From contig OX463807.1 of NCBI GenBank assembly GCA_949825045.1, positions 38,026,749-38,090,748 of the forward strand: DNA of 64,000 bases, read 5' to 3'. This document shows positions 51,029 to 61,500 of this stretch, in pieces. The DNA is from Argyresthia goedartella (taxonomy: Eukaryota > Arthropoda > Insecta > Lepidoptera > Argyresthiidae). A model generated the notes under the pieces. The model saw only the letters and a program-made list of their open reading frames with translations. It had not been told where the DNA came from and made no database searches. The position numbers and the translations under genes were made by a program. How positions within the stretch are numbered: position 1 is the first letter of the stretch; the number at the start of each line of letters is the position of its first letter.

Positions 51029-51543
51029 TACCACTGCTATTTTTGAACGATACTCTTCAAATCGTATATTACCAATTAATATGCCTTATTTCGACGATGT
51101 TGTTATGTAAATTTTGAATTTTGACAGTGTTACTGGTTTGTTAAATACCTGATTTTTTTCAAGGTTAATTATAGCGATTAAAGGCAAATATCAAGTTGTA
51201 ATTTAGAGTGGTCGTTATTTTAGAAGTGTCAAAAAAAAAGTTTCAAAGATTTTATTTTAAGTTTTCTTGGAAATATCAAAGAAGAAGTTTTATGATGTAA
51301 TTGCCAGATTTTGCACAATAATCGCTTTAGTACCTCCCCAAAAAATCAAGCATTATAACAAAGAACTTTCGGAGAAAAAATAAAAATCTATTTACATTTA
51401 CTTGTTTCATTTTATACGGAACCCTAAATGATTTTGGACTAATACTTGGCATACTTGACAAACTCTACTTAGGTAACCACTGATCCAATTTAGGAGTCGA
51501 TAGCTCTGGGGGCACTTTTTGTTCCCAAGGCTGCTACGGCCTT
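50880..51543. repeat. Right long terminal inverted repeat
   Basis: Reverse complement of 47311-47985. It starts inside the SWIM codons and ends GGCTGCTACGGCCTT. Confidence 0.9.
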
Positions 51544-51714
51544 TTTCTCATTTCCTGACTTAACAAGAGTCTCTGACAAGCAGATAAAATCAATGTCTTT
51601 GTGGCTTTCCCTTAATTCATTAACAGTTATTGTAATAATGTCCCTCTTACTCTTAAAACCTTGTATGTTCTGGTGCATTATAAACAGTTTATCATTTTCG
51701 CTATCCGACGACAC
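51544..51714 (-). CDS. CR1/Jockey-like ORF2, N-terminal endonuclease piece
   Basis: The minus-strand frame reads DKLFIMHQNIQGFKSKRDII, then DFICLSETLVKSGNEK. 'HxNIxGFxSK' and 'ICLSET' are the opening APE endonuclease motifs. The next expected codons (LLLKNYRLATSY) are at 47310, on the other side of the DNA transposon. No in-frame ATG was confirmed; the open frame starts at a GTG near the MITE edge. Confidence 0.8.
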
Positions 51715-51731
51715 GAAAAAGCTGGCAACCT

Positions 51732-52297
51732 GGTATACTCTATTTCATATACCATGGCCCGATGCACTTGAAGCTTAACAATAGGGCTCATAATGTTTGC
51801 CTTTTGTTATCTAATTAGGAGCACTTCAAAATGGCACGCGTCGGTCCAACCTGCATGCAACTAAAGCGTGACTAAAACATTTTGGTATATACTTGAAAAT
51901 AAAAATACGAAATATAAGTTGTATACGGTATTTCATAATAATAGCTAACATGAGTTAAATCAAAAAAAAATTGTGTCAATAAAATAATAACAATCAGCTT
52001 TAAGACTAACTTAATTTAATTACTTTAAAAACATGTATATTAATTATATTAAATATTTAACAATTTTAAATATTTAAAGGCAAAAATTAATTATATACAT
52101 TTATTCGCATGACAACTAACATGAAATATTGTTTATGTTGATTACTAGATTAAACGATCAAGATCATTAGGTTGCATGTAAAATACCACGCCGCAAAAGG
52201 GTCTGGCCAGGTATCTTTTGTTATCACTAATCCTATTGTTAACGCCTAATGACCGTCTCAAGTGCATCGGGCCATGGTACATGAAATGGAGTATACC
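51732..52297. mobile_element. 566-bp MITE with GGTATACTC ends, between ORF1 and ORF2
   Basis: The left end is GGTATACTCTATTTCATATA, CCATGGCCCGATGCACTTGA. The right end is the reverse complement with a few changes, about 45-50 bp of inverted repeat. A second inner match involves TTAACAATAGG. The interior is AT-rich and non-coding. A target duplication is not obvious. Confidence 0.75.
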
Positions 52298-52344
52298 TTT
52301 GGTGAAGTCCTTTGTTCCGATTCATCGACCTTAGTAATAAATTT

Positions 52345-53127
52345 TCAGGTTTTCTTAAAGTAATAGGGTATTGTTCCCTTTTTACCATCTTCTAAGTTTA
52401 CATGGTTTGCCTCGTTATTATTATTTATGGACATATCGTTGTGGTCGTTATTGGTCAGAACTTTATTTATTTCGGAACAAAGTCTTTTAATGTAAATCTT
52501 TTTGGTTAGGCTTTCATCTATTTTTACGTAATGACAGTTTGGAAACACATTTAATAATATTTTGATCGTGTCATTCAATTTATTTTCGTTTAGATAGTCA
52601 CTATTTGTAATACCCACAACAATAACAGTGTTGTTCTTCAAAGCCTTAAGACAAGCGCTAAGTTCCACTGTTAATTTTGTTGGGTTTTTATCATGTTCTC
52701 CGACTGATAATATGTAGACATCTTTGTCCTTAATGTTTTTATAGTTTATACCCAACAATATACTATCACTGGATGCATGAGATTTTGTGCTGGACTGTAT
52801 GTTATATTTCCGGTAGTTGTTTCTTGCATCCACGAGTTCAGCCGCTAAACCGACGCATTGTTTTCCTCCAAGTATATGTATTGTGGGACACTTATTTACA
52901 GTTACTTTCGACGGTTTTGCGCCTTTGCTTTCTTCACAGTCATTTTCGGGATTAGTGTTGGTAGACTTATCTTTGTTTGTTCTTGTCATGTTGGGAAAAC
53001 TTTTTCTTTCATGAGATATTTTTTGTAGCTCTTCTTTTTCTGAATTAAGTTTTTCTTGTAGGTTGTTTGTAGTTTCTGGTGGAATATGTGTGGTTTCTTC
53101 TTCCAGATGTTTTGAAGTGTTCTCCAT
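52345..53127 (-). CDS. CR1/Jockey-like ORF1 (260 aa)
   Basis: Starts MENTSKHLEEETTHIPPET with a charged, helical N-terminus (LNSEKEELQKI). A globular part follows: CPTIHILGGKQCVGLAAELV, then DVYILSVGEHDKNP and NNTVIVVGITNSDYL. The alternating hydrophobic strands and the HILGGKQCVGL start resemble the SGNH/esterase-like ORF1 domain of CR1 and L2 elements, though the catalytic GDS is not intact. Same strand and order as ORF2. ORF1, MITE, ORF2, DNA transposon and ORF2 rest together define one element from about 53.25 to 44.4 kb. Confidence 0.65.
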   Translation of the reverse strand: MENTSKHLEEETTHIPPETTNNLQEKLNSEKEELQKISHERKSFPNMTRTNKDKSTNTNPENDCEESKGAKPSKVTVNKCPTIHILGGKQCVGLAAELVDARNNYRKYNIQSSTKSHASSDSILLGINYKNIKDKDVYILSVGEHDKNPTKLTVELSACLKALKNNTVIVVGITNSDYLNENKLNDTIKILLNVFPNCHYVKIDESLTKKIYIKRLCSEINKVLTNNDHNDMSINNNNEANHVNLEDGKKGTIPYYFKKT

Positions 53128-53129
53128 AA

Positions 53130-54150
53130 AAAGAACTCTCGCATTCAGGCTTTTGTTTGGTGTGCCTGGATTGGCAGAGAGTCGTAATCGTCTTTGGTCA
53201 GTATTCCGTTTCCGTAAAGTTGATGGAAGCTTTTTGGTAGCCTCGATTTTTGGCTAAACACTCAGTGTGCTTAAAATGATAAATACTCAGTAAATAAGTA
53301 CTAAATGTTATTCAGTCGGGCCGCGGGCCGCTCGCCGCCCATCTCTAATTGTGATCACGACTCACGTAGAGGGCGCCAGACAATTTTAAATTTTAGTGTG
53401 CGATGCATTTTAAATAGGTTAAGAGAACCTTTAAGACGCGGACATCACCAAATTTAATTGAGATAATAGTCAATCAACATAAATAAATTAAATAAGTTCG
53501 CTATCATTAGGTAGGTAAATAAATATTTACAAAGAAAAAATGGTAGCGCTCGATTTGTATTTGCGGCGGCACCGATCCAGCCCCCAGATTTTGATATATT
53601 TTCTACTTCTCCATGATAGTAAATCTGCGGCGATGAGCTAGCTCCCTGTTGCGAAAATAGGGTACTTATTGAATAATTGTCTAATACTAAGGCGCAACTG
53701 TGCCTCTGAGACCCCGAGATACATAACTAGTTCATGAGGTACCTTACTACCTATGTACATGATATCTAGCCCTTAATTAAATCAACGAAATATTTTTTAT
53801 CTACACACGTATCATAAACCCTCTTTACTGCGTTCAAAAACCGCACGTTACGATCAGCATTATGTTAAACTACTTGGTAAAAACTCGTTTCGTATCTGGA
53901 AAACTACACATGTGTAGTTTTTCTACATATTATGACATTCAAATTTCGAACGCCGACGCCCACCTGCATGCCGCCCCTAGTTTGTCTGTGAAGTTGGTAC
54001 TGACGTTCAAATTTCGAACGCCCGAAGTTGGTGCTACAGAACAAGCTAAACAACTGCAGAGCCACAATGCCGGTCCAACATGCGGTTCCTGAACACATCA
54101 AAGAGAGCTTATGATATGTGTGTAGATAAACTAGTGTTTGTAACTGTACA
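53130..54150. other. 5' side of the CR1/Jockey-like element, then intergenic
   Basis: 53130-53260 may be 5' UTR. A GC-rich patch (GGGCCGCGGGCCGC, 53318) precedes AT-rich sequence. CATTCAAATTTCGAACGCC occurs at 53935 and in variant form at 54003, 66 bp apart. No gene found. Confidence 0.35.
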
Positions 54151-54155
54151 TAATT

Positions 54156-54240
54156 AGGCATTAAAACTCTCGAGTGATATTATTATGAAACTCGCCTTCG
54201 GCTCGTTTCATAAACCCACTCTCGAGTATTAATGCCCTCC
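54156..54240. repeat. Small hairpin with TCTCGAGT arms
   Basis: GGCATTAAAACTCTCGAGTG (54156) pairs with ACTCTCGAGTATTAATGCCC (54219). The inner TTATGAAAC/GTTTCATAA extends the stem. It looks like a minimal foldback element. Confidence 0.6.
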
Positions 54241-54672
54241 ACTATGTAGCAGTCACATAAACTACTATTATCAATCACATTCTTATCGTTATGATTCGTT
54301 ACAAATCTATGGGCCATTCCCGACTATAAATCAGCCTGTCACTCGTAAGTCGTAGAATATTATATATAAGTATAGTACATCTGTGCTCATAGACAACACA
54401 CTAAGATGGCGGGGATGACCGGGCGGGACGCGTAAAGCCGCAATAAGTGTATGAATCAGCCCCAAACGTGCTGAAACCGCAAAGTTCGTCTCCTCCCTTC
54501 TTTGATATTTCGGGAATTTAACGTGAACAAAATATGTGACCTGTCAACTCAGCCTGTGGCAGGTGTTGAGCCAATAATTTCATGGGTACCAATAGGTATA
54601 TAATAGTTCCAGTATACAATAGTAAACTAGAACACTACGCGACCCCTTTACTCTATTGAGTAAGGAAATAAT
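54241..54672. other. Intergenic, no feature recognised
   Basis: Mixed composition. A GC-richer patch around 54400-54440 (AAGATGGCGGGGATGACCGG) has no defined exon. Confidence 0.35.
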
Positions 54673-54684
54673 AAGTAGGTTGTT

Positions 54685-55202
54685 CATCATCGTAATCATC
54701 TCACGCACCCCTTCTGGGGCGTGGGGAGTCGCGGTCAGGTCGACGGACCTCTTCCCGAAGAATCGCCTCTGTCCACTCCTGTGGACAGGTCATCGGCCCT
54801 TGCGGGCGGTGGTCATCATGTGGCGCTGGTGTGCAGTGGGTGATCGCCGGCTAGGCAACCAGGTCGCGTGGCAGGCGGCGGCGGTCGGGCGGGCGCGCGT
54901 GGTGCGGCGCCAGTTCGGCGATATGCGGGAGTTGTGACGCATCCGCACGCGCGAACATGCCCTTCGCCAGCCTCTGGACAAACTGGTCCACGGTTTCCCA
55001 TCTGAGGTCCCTCTGGATCGTCGCGTTCCTCACGTAGCGGGGGGCGCCGACGATGGTACGCAGATAGAGGTTCTCTTGGGCTCGGAGTCTCCGTTTGTTC
55101 CTCTCCGAGCACAGGGCGTACCATGCCGGAGCCGCGTAGGTGAGGCGGGATCTCACGTAGGTCTTGTAGATCCCGAGCTTCGCCCTCAGAGGGAGGCTGG
55201 AG
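54685..55202 (-). mobile_element. 5'-truncated Jockey copy with 12-bp target duplication
   Basis: Nearly the same as 13456-13972 of the large Jockey element. It encodes the last ~110 residues of ORF2 (LGIYKTYVRSRLTYAAPAWY to PPDRRRLPRDLVA, stop at 54851) and the whole 3' UTR. AAGTAGGTTGTT is on both sides (54673-54684 and 55203-55214). The 3' end is GATGATTACGATGATG, a short low-complexity tail. Confidence 0.9.
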
Positions 55203-55321
55203 AAGTAGGTTGTTGTAGGTGGCTTTTGCCATGTTTTCACACTGAATCAAAGTTATTATTTTGAAAACACTTTTGGGTTTTAGTAAAGCAGAAAATACCA
55301 TGAGGAAACCTTCATTACTCC

Positions 55322-55435
55322 ATAGGCCAGCCCCCTGTCACGCAAAATATTGAATAAATACCTGTGCCTCTGTGAACCCATAGGGGACAAGGCGTGAAGC
55401 TTTATTGTATGCTCTGTATGTATGTCTAAAGGATT
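55322..55435 (+). repeat. Lepidoptera-type repeat (GCCCCCTGTCACGCAAAAT family), copy 1
   Basis: Shares GCCCCCTGTCACGCAAAAT, GTGCCTCTG and a G-rich/ACAAGGCGTGA block with 61394-61500, and runs into (TGTA)n. Bases 55436-55560 hold no further feature. Confidence 0.65.
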
Positions 55436-55564
55436 TATTTTGTAATAAGTATTTAATTAGGTACGGTTCTAACAGTTCCTAATTTTACGAATATTTATTT
55501 TCTAAATAATGATGACATTAAAAATCAGTATACCTAAATAAGCAGGAAAGTAGTTGATAGATGT

Positions 55565-55650
55565 TTGTAAGTACAGACAGCATCGGATATGGGTGCGCGC
55601 GCAAGACCCTCAGATCTACACATCATAAACAATAAGAAATATCTAGACAG
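55565..55650 (+). repeat. Direct repeat, copy 1 of 56388-56465
   Basis: GTGCGCGCGCAAGAC..TCAGATCT.CACATCATAAACAATAAGAA occurs in both places in the same orientation, about 820 bp apart. Confidence 0.8.
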
Positions 55651-55681
55651 CAAAAGTGATACATTTTATGTCAACATCCTC

Positions 55682-55870
55682 TGTGTTAGCTTGGCTTGGA
55701 TGTTGATACATGTCGACACTGTAGATGTGTAGATGTGTAGATGTGTACATGTCGACACTGTAGATGTGTAGATGTGTAGATGTGTAGATGTGTACATGTC
55801 GACACTGTAGATGTGTTAGCTTGGCTTGGATGTTGATACATGTCGACACTGTAGATGTGTAGATGTTTCT
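55682..55870. repeat. Minisatellite of TAGATGTG units with higher-order repeat
   Basis: 8-bp TAGATGTG units form runs separated by TACATGTCGACACTG. A longer block (TTAGCTTGGCTTGGATGTTG, ATACATGTCGACACTG) occurs at 55684 and 55815, so the array has two nested periods. Confidence 0.85.
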
Positions 55871-56465
55871 GATTTGTAAGGACGTGATAGATCTATTTGA
55901 GGGGCTTCTGTGCTCATAAATAACTGAAGCTGACTGTATATGATAGGTCTTAATATCTTAGCAATTTAGTATAGCTGTTTTAATATGTAAATTAGTAGAT
56001 ATTGTAAATAAAACTCTTACTTTTCAAACATTACTTCTCTTTTAATAACATTCACTTGGTATGTAAAATAGCCATCATATTAATTCTAAAGATAGATGAT
56101 GAAAAAATAAATGGGCAAGATTATGGAATGTGGATGTGCGTGTGTTTTAAAGCACTTTCTGTAGTTCATAGTATTTGCATTATATGCAAAGACGATACTC
56201 ATGGGCACAAGTGCGAGGTTGCAACAAATTAGAGTCGTTTTATACATTTGCATCTATATTTTTTTGTGTTTATACTTATATAGGTAGTTACACTACTCAG
56301 ACTACATCAGCAATCGCCGACATACTTATACACGGTATCCGTGATCAAGTAGGTAGTTGCTAGGAAAACGAGATTTATTAGGTTTGTAGGTACAGTGAGC
56401 ATCGGCTAAATGTGCGCGCGCAAGACATTCAGATCTTCACATCATAAACAATAAGAAATATCTTA
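55871..56465. other. Intergenic; contains copy 2 of the 55565 repeat
   Basis: AT-rich. The only assignable part is 56388-56465, the direct repeat described at 55565. Confidence 0.5.
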
Positions 56466-56494
56466 CTACACAGTCTTCTGCTTCGTCTTCTTCT

Positions 56495-56900
56495 TTATCG
56501 TTCCCTCAATGCTGAGGATCGTGACCGCATGCTCTTTTCCATTGCTGACGGTTCTGCGTAGTCACGGTGCTACGCGTTGTGTAGAGTACCCACCCCCTGT
56601 CGATGTCGCCTCTCTGGTCGGACCATCCTCGTAGTTGGAGCACGTCCTCTGCCGCGTTTGCCTTCCACTTGAGCTCATAATGTGGCCGAACAAGCTTAGG
56701 GTTCTTTCCCGGCAAATTGTCGAGAGCCGTATTGTGTTCACAGTTCACTCAGAATGGACATGTTAATTCTCATACCGGTCCACGGAATTCTGAGTAGTCT
56801 TCTCCAACACAACATTTCCAACGCGTCGATTTTGCTGCGTTCCCGGCTCTTCAGGCACCAGGTTTCTGCAGCGTACATGAAGATCGAAGAAGAATACAAC
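56495..56900 (-). pseudogene. RTE-type reverse transcriptase C-terminus
   Basis: On the minus strand: MYAAETWCLKSRERSKIDAL, EMLCWRRLLRIPWTGMRINM and SILSEL, then after a stop GWSDQRGDIDRGWVLYTTRS. 'YxxETWxL...ALEMxCxRRxLRIPWTxxxxNxSIL' is the known end of RTE/BovB-like proteins. Several stops; strongly 5'-truncated. Confidence 0.75.
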
Positions 56901-56984
56901 GAGATCGAGAGACCAACAGAACAGAAATAACTACAGAGATAATACGTCAAACAATTCCTTTCCAAACATTTCCTTTCGAAACAG

Positions 56985-58020
56985 ATTTTAATTTTAAAGT
57001 CCTCTACCAGAATTTACAAAGTCTTAACAATAAGCAATACCTACTAGAAGCATTCATAGACGAAACCCATAATTATTAAGCAATATGCATTTCGGAAACA
57101 TGGCTAAACCATTAATAATATATAACCAATAAACCAACTCAAATTATAAAATTTTAGTAACTACAAAACTGCAGCATCGTTTTGTAGAAAACAACGCACA
57201 GGCGGCGGGGCGTGTGTATTTTGCTGCAAGAACACATAGAGTACGAGGAGATACATGAAATTGCCGAGTTATCCATAGAATATGTATTGGAAGCGTGCGC
57301 AGTAGGGCTACTGCCTAAAGAAAATATTCTATTGATCACCATGTACTGGCATGGAAAACGGGAGGTCATATTTGATGAACAATGAGACAAACTATTAAAG
57401 TTCACTAACAAAAAATATTCGAAATACAAAGTCATTATAGGGGGTGATTTCAATATAAATATTCTACTAAAAAATACTAAAACTAATCAATTTCTAGATA
57501 AAATGTCAGAACACAATTTCTCTCAACATATAAAAGAATCAACTCACATTACACCAACCTCATCGACATGCTTAGACGAAATATTTACAAATTTCACTGG
57601 AAAAAATATATACATAGGTGTGAAAGACTTTGGATTTAAATACCATCTTGCGACAATCCTACATAAAAATCTATCCCATACCACGAAACGAATCGCATGG
57701 CTCACAAATAAAAGAATATTTAATAACAATAACATAAATCTTTTAAAATCTGAGTTAAATAACATTAACTGGCATGATATAATAACAGAAAACAAAACTA
57801 TGAAAAATTCCACCACATCATTACAGATATACTAAATAAATGTATACCAAAATAGAAAATTAAGTTAAGAACAAAATTAAAAAAATACTGGTTAACAGTT
57901 GGCATAAGAACCGCCTGGAAAAATAAATGAGTGCTAAAAATACTTACATTAAAATTCATTAACAAAACACTAACAGACTATTACAAAAAATATGATAAAA
58001 CATTGAAAAAAGCCATTACG
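56985..58020 (+). pseudogene. Decayed CR1/Jockey-like endonuclease domain
   Basis: Plus-strand blocks with stops between: VLYQNLQSLNNKQYLLEAFI, AICISETWLN, RRGVCILLQEHIEYEEI, NILLITMYWHGKRE, KYKVIIGGDFNINILL and HITPTSSTCLDEIFTNF. These are successive APE endonuclease motifs in order, followed by the linker (NKTLTDYYKKYDKTLKKAI). No reverse transcriptase follows. A separate family from those at 1 and 7 kb. Confidence 0.7.
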
Positions 58021-59093
58021 ACATGTACAAGCCAACCTTGTAAAATGCGAACGCGGCATTTATCAGCACGTTCTAATTTCTATATAATTGTATTTTAACT
58101 ATTAACATAATGCAGTTCTACTTACTTATTCGCCGTAGCACCTAAATCTAAGCCACAACAGACTATTTTTAGAGTGTATTTCATTATTATAAAAGTAAAG
58201 TGTTTTCAACTATACAAAGAGACTCTTTAACTTCCAACTGACAACTTAGCTAACCCTGAGTTGTATGTAAGGCTGTGTGGATCCCACCAAAGACCATACA
58301 TCTTTTTGGTCCTTCGAGCCGGATACGAGCCGAGCATAGCCGAGCACGGACCTGTAGCTCAAGCAGGAAAAACTCCAGACGCTAACGAGACCTCGCATCG
58401 AAAACGTAACCAGAGTCTCATCGGCAGCAGGAACCACTGCAAAGAGTATAGTAATACAAAAGGGAAAAGAGTGCCCTCTGACATGAAAAAAGTGCAACCA
58501 CTTTTGAATGCTAGCGACATCTGTATATTTGCCCCGTAAACTCTGTGTATATACCTATACGTATAGGTGCGTATATTACACTGTATATGTATCATATATG
58601 TATAGATAGGGTATAGAATTTGGATTCATGAATGTAACAAGCTTGAATTACTAATCAACTCAACTCAATCGACTCAACGTAAGATGTAGAATTAGCACAA
58701 GGAAGATCAGAAATTACACAAAAACGAACGAAATGCGCGTACGCAGTGCAAGCAATCCGCCATTTTGTGTATTGTGAATTGTGATGTCAACGCGCCGATG
58801 TTGCCATTTACGGAAGTAGAGAACCAGTGTACTTTGCGCAAAAAATAAACACAACGATTATAATTTTTTTATTTCCACTATTTTTCTTCTCCAAAATGTT
58901 CATTTTATAGATAAAATATCATAGTGAGCAAATTTGATCCGATAACTATAAAACATTAACATTTCTAAATATCAGTGACTTTAGTGCCATCTGTTTATGA
59001 CAATAAAAAACTAAGGACAAGATAACTTTGGGGCAGGCTACCAGAGGCGCTGCCGTATATCTAAAATTCGAATTAGTATGCAAGTGTCCCCCC
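58021..59093. repeat. Unassigned, with a segment related to 62040-62130
   Basis: 58370-58440 (AGACGCTAACGAGACCTCGC, TAACCAGAGTCTCATCGGCA) matches the sequence just before the second duplicated block. The remainder shows no gene. Confidence 0.55.
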
Positions 59094-59650
59094 CTGAACC
59101 ACTGTCTATCGACTAACGTCATTGCGATACCCAGAAAACGTTCTACGTAATACTGCGCCTCTAGCATGGACAAGCTGAACGAACAAAACAGTATATTGAA
59201 TGAATGAAACGTTCCAAATCTTACGTTAACCATAGATCGATTTTAAATTTAAGTTTTATTGCAATGTGTAGCGGAAATATTATCCCAATTTGTAATATTG
59301 TTACAATTTTTAAAGACTTTGAAATAATAAAGTGTAATTAATCATAAACTCAACGAATATTATAAAAATAATAATGGTTTTCGAGAAAGTATTTTGGTTT
59401 TTGATTGTGACATGACTCGTAGAATGGCATTTCGACGCTAGCGAAAACATGAAAATTTTATTGTTTTGTTGTGAATTTCCCTTTTGCTGTGAATTATTTA
59501 GGGACGAGGCAGCTTCAATTATTCAATTCAGAAAAATGATATTGGATGATGTTATGGTCCGACGATTTTGACAATTCAATCGCTCCGGATTATTGTGAAC
59601 GCGTCTCATAATCTTCTAATGCATTCTTCTTCATGAAGAACCTCACATAA

Positions 59651-60040
59651 TGCCGGAATATGAGCGCAGTAATGATAGAGTTCATGGAAAGGTAAGCTAT
59701 AGTTATTTATTATAATCTTTAGCTGAGTAATTCAATATTGAGTTATCTGTCAATATAACTACGTATTTTTCTCTGATTTTTGACTTTCTCTTCAACTACC
59801 TACTGGGTCCGTGATGTCCACCCACGAAATGCATATCAGAGGGCAAGTCTATCGCTTATCTAGAGATGAATTATGAACCCTTCAAACCCATTTTTGGATG
59901 GGCTTACCTGTCTGATAATGATGAGAGATTGCTTACCATCATTATCATCATATTGCATTTCAAGTACTTTACTCCAAAATATTTTATATTACAGCAGAGT
60001 TTCGCCTGCGGTCGGGGCTCCTGCATCACTGCTATCCCAG
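59651..60040 (+). CDS. Possible split gene fragment in copy A
   Basis: ATGCCGGAATATGAGCGCAG opens a 14-codon frame (MPEYERSNDRVHGK) ending exactly at AAG|GTAAGC, a strong donor (about 59691). A good acceptor (ATTTTATATTACAG) precedes CAGAGTTTCGCC at 59995. Joining would give QSFACGRGSCITAIP. In copy A the second piece is cut short at CTATCCCAG. The same signals occur in copy B. No known domain; may be part of a transposable element. Confidence 0.3.
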
Positions 60041-60119
60041 TGTAGAACAATACATGCCTTAGAAATGGAGTGGAGTAAATTATTGTTTATTTGCATTAAC
60101 ATCAATTGCATGAAGTGTT

Positions 60120-60419
60120 GTGTATAGGTTCTTATATACATGAATTATTAAAGTGTCATACATATACATTTTAAAAGAAGCAGATTTGTTTAATTCATTT
60201 ACAAGTAAGAGGCAGGCCACACAATGTGGTGTTGTGCCGCAAGCAGCCATAGACATAGCGAGATGGGGGTTAGAAGGGGAGAACACTCATACAATTCCCA
60301 TACTGCAGCGCCACAGTACCTCATCATATGGTCCGATGGCATTCAGTCTTCTCTTAGTTGTACAATGCCCGCCCTTCCACCATAGGCTTCTGTGACGTTA
60401 ATTAACCCTTTATAAAGAT
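60120..60419. other. Part of the duplicated segment, no gene
   Basis: Contains AGGCAGGCCACACAATGTGG and GGGGAGAACACTCATACAAT, both also present in copy B. The frames here are not supported by any motif. Confidence 0.4.
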
Positions 60420-60424
60420 CTACT

Positions 60425-61085
60425 GAACAACTTCAGAATCTCGGGATCCCGTTTATCTCCGGGGTGCGCAAATTCAACCATGTTTCTCAATATCACAAAG
60501 AATTGGGGTGGCTTCCCATTCGCCGTCGCCAACTCTCATATTATTTCTTATCTTTTCAATATATGTATTGAAAAATCTGTGCTACCCCCGTTACCTCTGA
60601 GACCGCTTTGATTAGGCAATCTCTTTTCAGGAGATTGGCAATGGAGATATCTCAAGGCCTCACACTTAGCCACTCCAAGGCATAACACCTCCGCATATGA
60701 GGACTCCTTCAGGTTGCAGGCGGTCCGACTGTGGAACATACTTCCTTGTACGAAAAGAGACAGTCCCACTCTTTTCGCTTTCAAAAACCGGGTAAAAGAG
60801 CACTTCCTCTCTCTTTTGAGATAGTTGTAGTATGTATATTATTATTATATGTAAACTATATGCACAGGGTTATGTATGTACTGGTACTTATTTACTGGTT
60901 TGATATAGATATTTAATTTACTTATATATTTTACTTATTGTGCCCTGCCTACTCTTTCATGATAAGTTTTCCTTTCATGCCTTGGTTTGCTGAAAGAAAT
61001 CTCTTTAGAGTTAAGCTCGCCTTTGATCATATGTTTTCTCTTAATGTATCTTTTTAATAACTGTGTTCAATAAATAATTTTCAAC
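60425..61085 (+). mobile_element. CR1/L2-like element, RT C-terminus and 3' UTR
   Basis: The frame pieces EQLQNLGIPFISGVRKFNHV, then HKELGWLPIRRRQLS and SFRFQKPGKRALP match the family at 24.5 kb but with stops. The 3' UTR has AAGAAATCTCTTTAGAGTTAAGCTCGCC (60985-61013 region) and ends AATAAATAATTTTC at 61069. Confidence 0.7.
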
Positions 61086-61104
61086 TTGATAAAGTTCAAA
61101 ACCA

Positions 61105-61330
61105 ATGGCTACCTCTGTGGCGAAGCGGTTGTGGCTCTGCCTGCCATGCCAGAGGTCTAGGGTTCGATCTCCGGCGGTAAAAGGAAAAAAAACCTAGGTC
61201 TTGGATGTTTATATATGTGTGACGTTGCTGTTTCTGGTACCCACGACACAGGGTGTCCTAGTGTGGGGCTAGAAGCAATGTATGTACCTGTATGTAAATA
61301 TTTATGTTTGTTAATGAAAAATTCTTGGTT
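61105..61330 (+). mobile_element. tRNA-derived SINE, related to those at 40.6 and 41.8 kb
   Basis: A box GTGGCGAAGCGGTT (61118-61131), B box GGTTCGATCT (61161-61170), body GGTACCCACGACACAGGGTG and GTGTGGGGCTAGAAGCAATG. The body resembles the other SINEs while the head is different. Confidence 0.75.
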
Positions 61331-61389
61331 AAGGTTTAAAAATCCATAGATCAAAAAATTACAATGAACTTCATATCTCCGTAGCTACT

Positions 61390-61500
61390 GCAATGGGCTA
61401 GCCCCCTGTCACGCAAAATGGAGTTTTGAATATCTGGCTAAACAAGCACAAATGTGCCTCTGCCACCCCCTACGGGGGAAGGCTTGACGCTATTTTTGTT
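61390..61500 (+). repeat. Lepidoptera-type repeat (GCCCCCTGTCACGCAAAAT family), copy 2
   Basis: Matches 55322-55435: CTAGCCCCCTGTCACGCAAA, then GTGCCTCTGCCACCCCCTAC and GGGGGAAGGCTTGACG. Confidence 0.65.

Larger units (their letters stand above)
47311..51543 (+). mobile_element. 4.2-kb DNA transposon with ~665-bp terminal inverted repeats (DDE_Tnp_4/SWIM type)
   Basis: Both ends carry the same ~665 bp in inverted orientation, starting AAGGCCGTAGCAGCCTTGGG, with few differences. Between them are a small zinc-ribbon ORF and a two-exon transposase gene. The right repeat contains the end of the transposase gene, so the left repeat holds an inverted copy of those codons. It sits inside the endonuclease domain of a CR1/Jockey-like ORF2, whose codons continue on both sides. 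No clear target duplication was seen. I place it among IS5/PIF-like DDE elements, possibly ISL2EU or IS4EU, without certainty. Confidence 0.85.
59094..60767 (+). repeat. Large direct duplication, copy A
   Basis: From CCACTGTCTATCGACTAACG onward it matches 62130-64000 with scattered substitutions and small indels. Relative to copy B it lacks a ~195-bp segment at 60041 (between CTATCCCAG and TGTAGAACAA). It includes the CR1/L2-like tail after 60420. Confidence 0.88.

Noticed and set aside
54816..55301. 161-codon minus-strand ORF around the truncated Jockey
   Set aside because: It is an alternative frame of the ORF2 tail; the true frame ends at 54851 and matches the large copy.
59094..60040. 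Confident protein-coding gene in the duplicated block
   Set aside because: Splice signals are good, but the product is very short and without a known domain. Listed with low confidence only.
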